Source: Methanobacteriota archaeon
GTDB lineage: Archaea > Halobacteriota > Methanosarcinia > Methanosarcinales > Methanoperedenaceae
DNA length: 8,379 nt
Direction of reading: 5' to 3'
Assembly: GCA_018900975.1 (NCBI GenBank)
Contig: JAHIFK010000248.1
Coordinates: forward strand, 1 to 8,379
Below, piece by piece: positions 4,771 to 8,379 of this stretch (positions are counted from its first letter, which is position 1; each line of letters opens with the position of its first letter). Both the position numbers and the translations under genes were made by a program. The notes under the pieces were generated by a model. It saw only the letters and a program-made list of their open reading frames with translations, had not been told where the DNA came from and made no database searches.

Positions 4771-6618
4771 TCACTGCCTTTCGCTTTTTCTCATAGTAAC
4801 AAGAGAAGGAGCCAACATTATTCTATGTGCTTCTTCTGTATCTTTCCCGATCTTCACATCCCCTTTTCGCCCAATGGTCGCTGTGAGCAGGTAATCATCA
4901 CCAATTTGCACATCCACGGTCTCGCCTGAGAGTCCTTCGACATGGAGAATTATATGTTTCTTTGAGCGTTCAACCGTGGGAACAAAACTTGATATATCAC
5001 TTTTCACTGTCTTTTTTACTTTTTCCCTGCCAGCTTTTCTTTCCCGTATATCAAGATGTATACCAAGTTTTTTTTCTATAAGGTCAATGTTCTTTCCCGC
5101 TTTACCGATCACTCCGGCTATGTCTTCCTCGTCCATGTAAACTGTGGCGCTTGTATCAGAAACCACATCGACCTCAACCATACTGCGTGCGTATTTCTGC
5201 ATTTCTTTGCGTATCTCCTTCCCCGCAAGAGCCCACATGCCAGGACGCCTGCCTTCAGTATCCCCAACAGGCATCACCACGACCTGCTCGCCGTATGTGT
5301 ATATCTCATACTCCACATTACGGGTCTCAAAGTCAGCCACGGTTATCACAGGACGCGCAAGGTCCTGCTCAACCATGCCGTGAGGCACTTTTACTGTGAA
5401 GGCGATATCGTACACCTTTGCGACCTCTCCTTTTTCAATAAAAACAACGGTGTCCACCACCTGCGGGATTATCCCGAGTTCCACGCGACCGATAAGCCTC
5501 TGGATAGCATCAACTGCTCTTGTGGCATGCACCACTCCTATCATTCCCACGCCAGCCATCCTCATATCAGCGAAAACATGGAAATCTTTTGTCTTCCTTA
5601 CCTCGTCGTATATTGTATAATCGGGTCTCACAAGCAGCATTATATCAGCGGTCTTTTCCATGTCCCGCTCAAGGGGGGCGTACTGGGTTATCGCATCCTG
5701 TACCTGAAGGTCGCGCGGGGATTCCATCGTTTTCACGATAAAGTTCTGCCTGTACAGGAATTCGGCTATACTTGCCGCAAAAGTGGATTTTCCCGCCCCA
5801 GGCGGACCTGCAACAAGGATGCCGCGCTGCCTTTCCACGATCCTGTCTTTCAGTTCCTTTCCCATCCTGTAATCATCAAGGCTCACTATAGCGATAGGTC
5901 TTACCGCGGTTATTTCCATTCCGTCCGAGAACGGGGGCTTTGCTACTGCTATTCGCATGGAGCCTATCTGGAATACGGTCGCCCCGATATAATCGATCTC
6001 CAGATACGCATCAGGGTCGCGTTTTGTCCTTACAAGAAGTTCCCTTGCTATGGCATGAAGCTCTGCCTCTGTGCAGGGTTCTTTCCTTATCTTAACAAGT
6101 TTCTGGTTCCCTATTGTGCCCCTCTTTGCCATTGGCTGCACTTTGACCTTGAGATGGACTGAAAGAGTGTCATCTGTGAAAAATCCGCTGATTAGAAGTT
6201 CACTGAGCTCTTCCTGCACTGGATACAGGTATTCCACGTTCAGTCCCTTGGCGCGTCCCACCTCTGCCTGCACCTTGTCGCTCGTAATGAAAAGCGCTTT
6301 ACGCTCCACTGCGACCGCGCGTATGATGGAGTCTATCTCTCCAGAAGAAGCAAGTTTTATCTGCTCAAGGGAGGGTCGCTTTCCTGTGAACTCAAGCCTG
6401 AGTTCCCCTCTTTTTGCCATCCCGCTCAGTTCTTTTAATTCTTCAAGCCCCTTAAAACCCGTCTCTTTGCCTCTATTCGCCTGCGCTTCAAGCTCTGCCA
6501 TGAGCGCCTCGGCTATGACCACTGTGGCTTCAGGGTATTCCCCGGCTTTTAATTTTGCCGTTATTCTCCCGTCTATGATAACACTTGTATCAGGAACTAT
6601 GCATAACTCCTCAGTCAT
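4771..6618 (-). CDS. PIN-domain/VirB11-type ATPase with KH domain (PINA-like)
   Basis: This is a 615-residue archaeal ATPase (COG1855-type). The N-terminal PIN domain (about 1-130) shows acidic residues D10, D16, E94, D96 and D114 in the usual nuclease-like places. The central type II/IV secretion-like ATPase has Walker A GPPGAGKST (271-279), Walker B IYDEV (336-340) and a conserved His364 (GVVHATRAV). A KH domain follows at about 485-525 with its GxxG loop GKAG (505-508), then a beta-rich tail (553-600). The Sulfolobus homologue PINA is described as a hexameric ATPase that promotes Holliday junction branch migration and interacts with Hjc; a recombination or repair role is inferred here. ATG 6618 has no clear ribosome site, so the mRNA may be nearly leaderless. 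Length and motifs look complete. It is not a secretion or pilus ATPase: no pilin or membrane partner is nearby. Confidence 0.93.
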   Translation of the reverse strand: MTEELCIVPDTSVIIDGRITAKLKAGEYPEATVVIAEALMAELEAQANRGKETGFKGLEELKELSGMAKRGELRLEFTGKRPSLEQIKLASSGEIDSIIRAVAVERKALFITSDKVQAEVGRAKGLNVEYLYPVQEELSELLISGFFTDDTLSVHLKVKVQPMAKRGTIGNQKLVKIRKEPCTEAELHAIARELLVRTKRDPDAYLEIDYIGATVFQIGSMRIAVAKPPFSDGMEITAVRPIAIVSLDDYRMGKELKDRIVERQRGILVAGPPGAGKSTFAASIAEFLYRQNFIVKTMESPRDLQVQDAITQYAPLERDMEKTADIMLLVRPDYTIYDEVRKTKDFHVFADMRMAGVGMIGVVHATRAVDAIQRLIGRVELGIIPQVVDTVVFIEKGEVAKVYDIAFTVKVPHGMVEQDLARPVITVADFETRNVEYEIYTYGEQVVVMPVGDTEGRRPGMWALAGKEIRKEMQKYARSMVEVDVVSDTSATVYMDEEDIAGVIGKAGKNIDLIEKKLGIHLDIRERKAGREKVKKTVKSDISSFVPTVERSKKHIILHVEGLSGETVDVQIGDDYLLTATIGRKGDVKIGKDTEEAHRIMLAPSLVTMRKSERQ

Positions 6619-6692
6619 AATGATTAGATGTACTCATTAAAGTAAAAATGTTGGCATAAAGAATAAGTAGTTTAATTGTAAGTTTAAGATGC
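6619..6692. promoter_or_regulatory. Divergent promoter region between PINA-like gene and tRNA-Gln
   Basis: This 74-bp AT-rich gap must serve both a minus-strand mRNA and a plus-strand tRNA. On the minus strand TTTAAT-like and TTTATG-like sequences lie about 22 and 40 bases before the ATG. On the plus strand AT-rich stretches at 6655-6669 and 6671-6678 could place TBP for the tRNA. I cannot choose one box for either gene with confidence. Confidence 0.35.
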
Positions 6693-6765
6693 AGTCCCGT
6701 AGGGTAGCGGTCAATCCTTCTGGCCTTTGGAGCCGGAGACGATGGTTCGAATCCGTCCGGGACTA
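6693..6765 (+). tRNA. tRNA-Gln (anticodon UUG)
   Basis: This is a 73-nt intronless tRNA. The acceptor stem pairs AGTCCCG (6693-6699) with CGGGACT (6758-6764), and A6765 is the discriminator. The anticodon stem pairs CTGGC (6720-6724) with GCCGG (6732-6736) around the loop CTTTGGA, giving TTG at 6727-6729. The T arm pairs GATGG with CCGTC around TTCGAAT. It decodes CAA, and CAG by wobble. The 3' CCA is not encoded (the next bases are CCT). In archaea this tRNA is first charged with glutamate and then amidated by GatDE; that is general knowledge, not visible here. Confidence 0.96.
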
Positions 6766-6770
6766 CCTAA

Positions 6771-6775
6771 TTTTT
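6771..6775 (+). terminator. T-tract terminator after tRNA-Gln
   Basis: TTTTT begins five bases after the discriminator base, a common archaeal stop signal for short tRNA transcripts. The remaining gap to 6873 shows no gene that I recognise. Confidence 0.5.
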
Positions 6776-6841
6776 CTATGCTAAAATGCTTCAAATCCTC
6801 ACATGAGCGCAAGAACAGCAATTGCGGAATTAATCGGCAGC

Positions 6842-6849
6842 TATTTATG
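6842..6849 (+). promoter_or_regulatory. Candidate TATA box, nearly leaderless start
   Basis: TATTTATG is centred about 28 bases before the ATG at 6874, the spacing expected if transcription starts at or next to the start codon. No ribosome-binding sequence is seen between the two, which agrees with a leaderless mRNA. Confidence 0.4.
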
Positions 6850-6873
6850 ATAATAATTCGGATTTGATTAAGA

Positions 6874-7236
6874 ATGTTTAAGGAATTACAGACTGCTATT
6901 CTTGGAATAACCGTTTTATTAGCACTTATTGGATTATGTTTCTCTATATTGGCGTGGTCTTTGTGGAGACATATGGATGATGACGTTCTTAGAGCCAGAG
7001 CATTTCTTACCCGAAAATTTCTTTCCAGAAATTTCATACTCGTTTTTGTATCAGGCGCTTTCGTGGGTTTCCATACTATTTTTCAGTTAATCGAGATATT
7101 TGGATGTCCATCAGCTTTTATGCGGTTTGAGCAGGAGATACAAATAGTTCACTACTTATCACTATCATTTTCAATGTTCTTACTGGTTCTTCTGGCATAC
7201 TACTGGTACAAGTTAATCTCAATTCGTGAAAAATAG
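6874..7236 (+). CDS. Small membrane protein with three predicted spans, unknown family
   Basis: I do not recognise this 120-residue protein. Three hydrophobic segments are visible, at residues about 8-30, 53-76 and 91-113. A charged loop (WRHMDDDVLRARAFLTRKF, 31-49) lies between the first two and a short acidic one (about 77-90) between the last two. The tail KLISIREK is basic. By the positive-inside rule the 38-52 loop and the C terminus are probably cytoplasmic. There is no signal peptidase site or catalytic motif. It lacks a ribosome site and appears leaderless. It is convergent with the receiver/kinase pair, with only one base between the stop codons, so the transcripts probably overlap. 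A role as a membrane partner of that kinase is possible only by proximity. Confidence 0.7.
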   Translation: MFKELQTAILGITVLLALIGLCFSILAWSLWRHMDDDVLRARAFLTRKFLSRNFILVFVSGAFVGFHTIFQLIEIFGCPSAFMRFEQEIQIVHYLSLSFSMFLLVLLAYYWYKLISIREK

Positions 7237-7237
7237 T

Positions 7238-7672
7238 TCAACGTGGTGGTATATTTATCGATAGCCAGTATTTACACAGATCAGTTACCGCCTGCATGAA
7301 CTTTTCAAAATCAACGGGTTTGACAATATAACTATTTATGCCCAATTCATAACACTCCCTCAGGTCGCGGTCTTCGCTGGAAGATGTAAGCGCAACAACA
7401 GGGATCTTTTTTGTCAGCTCATCTGATTTAATTCTCCTGAGCACCTCAATTCCATCCACTTTGGGAAGTTTCAGGTCAAGTAAAATAACACTCGGTAGGT
7501 TCTCAATGTTCCTTTGCGCATATTTGCCTGTGGCAAAAATAAACTCTAACGCCTCAGCCCCATCCCCCACTACATGAAATTTTTTAGTAACTTTCTTAAG
7601 CGACCTGAGCACAAGTTCCGCATCAGTAGGCTTATCTTCAACTAAAAGAATTTCAATATCGTTTAAATTCAT
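7238..7672 (-). CDS. Rcp1-like single-domain response regulator
   Basis: This is a 144-residue stand-alone receiver domain. It carries the acidic pair E12-D13 (LLVEDKPTDAEL), phosphoacceptor Asp66 (VILLDLKLPKVDG), Thr96 (ALTSS) and Lys118 (YIVKPVD). The site for phosphorylation is therefore complete. The spacing, the long alpha2-beta3 loop (GKYAQRNIENLP, 49-60) and the closing CKYWLSINIPP (133-143) match the Rcp1 class, known as partners of phytochrome-type and other PAS kinases. There is no output domain, so it probably acts by protein contact or in a phosphorelay. Its ATG overlaps the TGA of the kinase gene (ATGA), so the two are made together and are likely partners. No separate promoter is seen. 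Confidence 0.93.
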   Translation of the reverse strand: MNLNDIEILLVEDKPTDAELVLRSLKKVTKKFHVVGDGAEALEFIFATGKYAQRNIENLPSVILLDLKLPKVDGIEVLRRIKSDELTKKIPVVALTSSSEDRDLRECYELGINSYIVKPVDFEKFMQAVTDLCKYWLSINIPPR

Positions 7673-8379
7673 ACTATCTTTTCCTTTGTTGGTAAAGTAA
7701 AATAGAACGTTGCCCCTTCATTAACTTTTCCCTCAGCCCACGTTCTTCCACCATGTCTGTGAATAATGCGCCAGACAATGGCAAGCCCAACACCTGTACC
7801 TTCAAACTCATCATCGCTATGCAATCTTTGAAACACTCCAAATAGTTTGTTTATATACTGCATATCAAATCCCACACCCGTATCTTTAACATAATAAACA
7901 TTCTCATTTTTTTCTTTATGGAAATATCCACAAACTTCAATAATTGCATTCTCTCTTGTTCTTGTGAATTTTAAAGCATTGGATAAGAGATTGAAAAATA
8001 CCTGGCTGATCATTCCCACGTCCCCATAGGCAAAAGGAAGCGTATTTATGTTGAATTGTATCACTCTTCCAGGAGCAGATGCTCTGAGTTCTTCAATCAC
8101 CGTTTTCACAAGTTCATCCATATTGATGTCAGATAGCGCCATTTCCTTGCGCCCTAAGCGGGAGAGGGTAAGAAGATCGTCAATGAGTTCTCCCATTCTT
8201 TGCGTATTACTTCGAATTATATTCAGCAAGCGATTGCCTTCTTTGTCAAATAGATTTTTGTAATCTTCCAACAGCATAGTTGAGAAACCATCAATGGCTC
8301 GAAGCGGCGCCCGCAGGTCGTGGGAGACGGAATATGAAAAGGCTTCAAGTTCTTTATTTGCTTCTTCGAGTTCAAATAC
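7669..8379 (-). CDS. Sensor histidine kinase, transmitter region (5' end outside window)
   Basis: The frame is open to the right edge, so the ATG at 8277 is internal; 236 residues are visible. They begin in a coiled stretch (VFELEEANKELEAFSYS) and continue into a HisKA domain with phosphoacceptor His20 (SVSHDLRAPLRAIDGFS). The HATPase_c domain follows, with an N box QVFFNLLSNALKFT (126-139), G1 DTGVGFD (166-172) and G2 GTGVGLAI (194-201), ending in ATFYFTLP. All transmitter motifs are intact. Kinases with this SHDLRAPLRAI box usually carry PAS or GAF sensor domains upstream, which would be beyond the edge. The overlap with the Rcp1-like regulator marks it as the likely phosphate acceptor. It is a different kinase from the one at the left edge. 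Confidence 0.95.
   Translation of the reverse strand, partial: VFELEEANKELEAFSYSVSHDLRAPLRAIDGFSTMLLEDYKNLFDKEGNRLLNIIRSNTQRMGELIDDLLTLSRLGRKEMALSDINMDELVKTVIEELRASAPGRVIQFNINTLPFAYGDVGMISQVFFNLLSNALKFTRTRENAIIEVCGYFHKEKNENVYYVKDTGVGFDMQYINKLFGVFQRLHSDDEFEGTGVGLAIVWRIIHRHGGRTWAEGKVNEGATFYFTLPTKEKIV

Noticed and set aside
5056..6162. Long plus-strand open frame (368 codons) opposite the PINA-like gene
   Set aside because: It is antisense to a fully conserved gene, rich in His, Cys and Tyr, has no family pattern and no ribosome site. It is a shadow.
4771..6618. Secretion or archaellum/pilus ATPase, or VapC toxin
   Set aside because: The PIN plus ATPase plus KH order is that of PINA-type proteins. 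No pilin, membrane platform or antitoxin gene is adjacent.
6693..6765. tRNA-Gln as an integration site for a mobile element
   Set aside because: No integrase and no second copy of the tRNA 3' end is seen in the window.

Overview
The window looks like a chromosomal segment of a methanogen-related euryarchaeon. Supporting signs are an archaeal-type methionine adenosyltransferase, a PIN/VirB11-type/KH ATPase of the archaeal PINA type, DUF835 and DUF2551 proteins, an archaeal tRNA-Gln(UUG) without an encoded CCA, and TATA-like boxes in front of genes. The many histidine kinases, receiver proteins and KaiC-like ATPases fit Methanosarcinales or Methanoperedens-like archaea. That placement is an inference from protein character, not from a search.

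Left part (1-2972, plus strand): an accessory signalling and regulatory block. It holds the 3' end of a histidine kinase, a DUF835 protein that abuts it and carries an unusual nine-cysteine insert, and a small DUF2551 winged-helix protein behind an 18-bp palindromic TATA region. A 250-bp AT-rich gap with a hairpin and a second perfect palindrome follows. Then comes a PadR-family regulator overlapping a single-domain KaiC-like ATPase, and finally a fragment with only the C-terminal third of a CheY-like receiver domain. The block is visibly more AT-rich than the middle part and seems to have lost material at its 3' end.

Middle part (3036-6765): housekeeping genes. On the minus strand a PINA-type ATPase (4771-6618) is followed by a gamma-carbonic-anhydrase-like protein and S-adenosylmethionine synthetase. 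The last two are 2 bp apart and share a promoter. The anhydrase-like protein keeps its zinc histidines but seems to lack about one coil of the left-handed beta helix. A tRNA-Gln gene is divergent from the ATPase.

Right part (6766-8379): a 120-residue three-span membrane protein of unknown family on the plus strand, probably read from a nearly leaderless mRNA. It converges on a minus-strand histidine kinase and Rcp1-like response regulator pair joined by an ATGA overlap. The kinase runs off the window.

I see no CRISPR array, insertion sequence, phage gene or toxin-antitoxin pair. The best candidate for something undescribed is the left block, where cysteine-rich DUF835, winged-helix regulators, a KaiC-like ATPase with an altered P-loop and a receiver remnant sit together.
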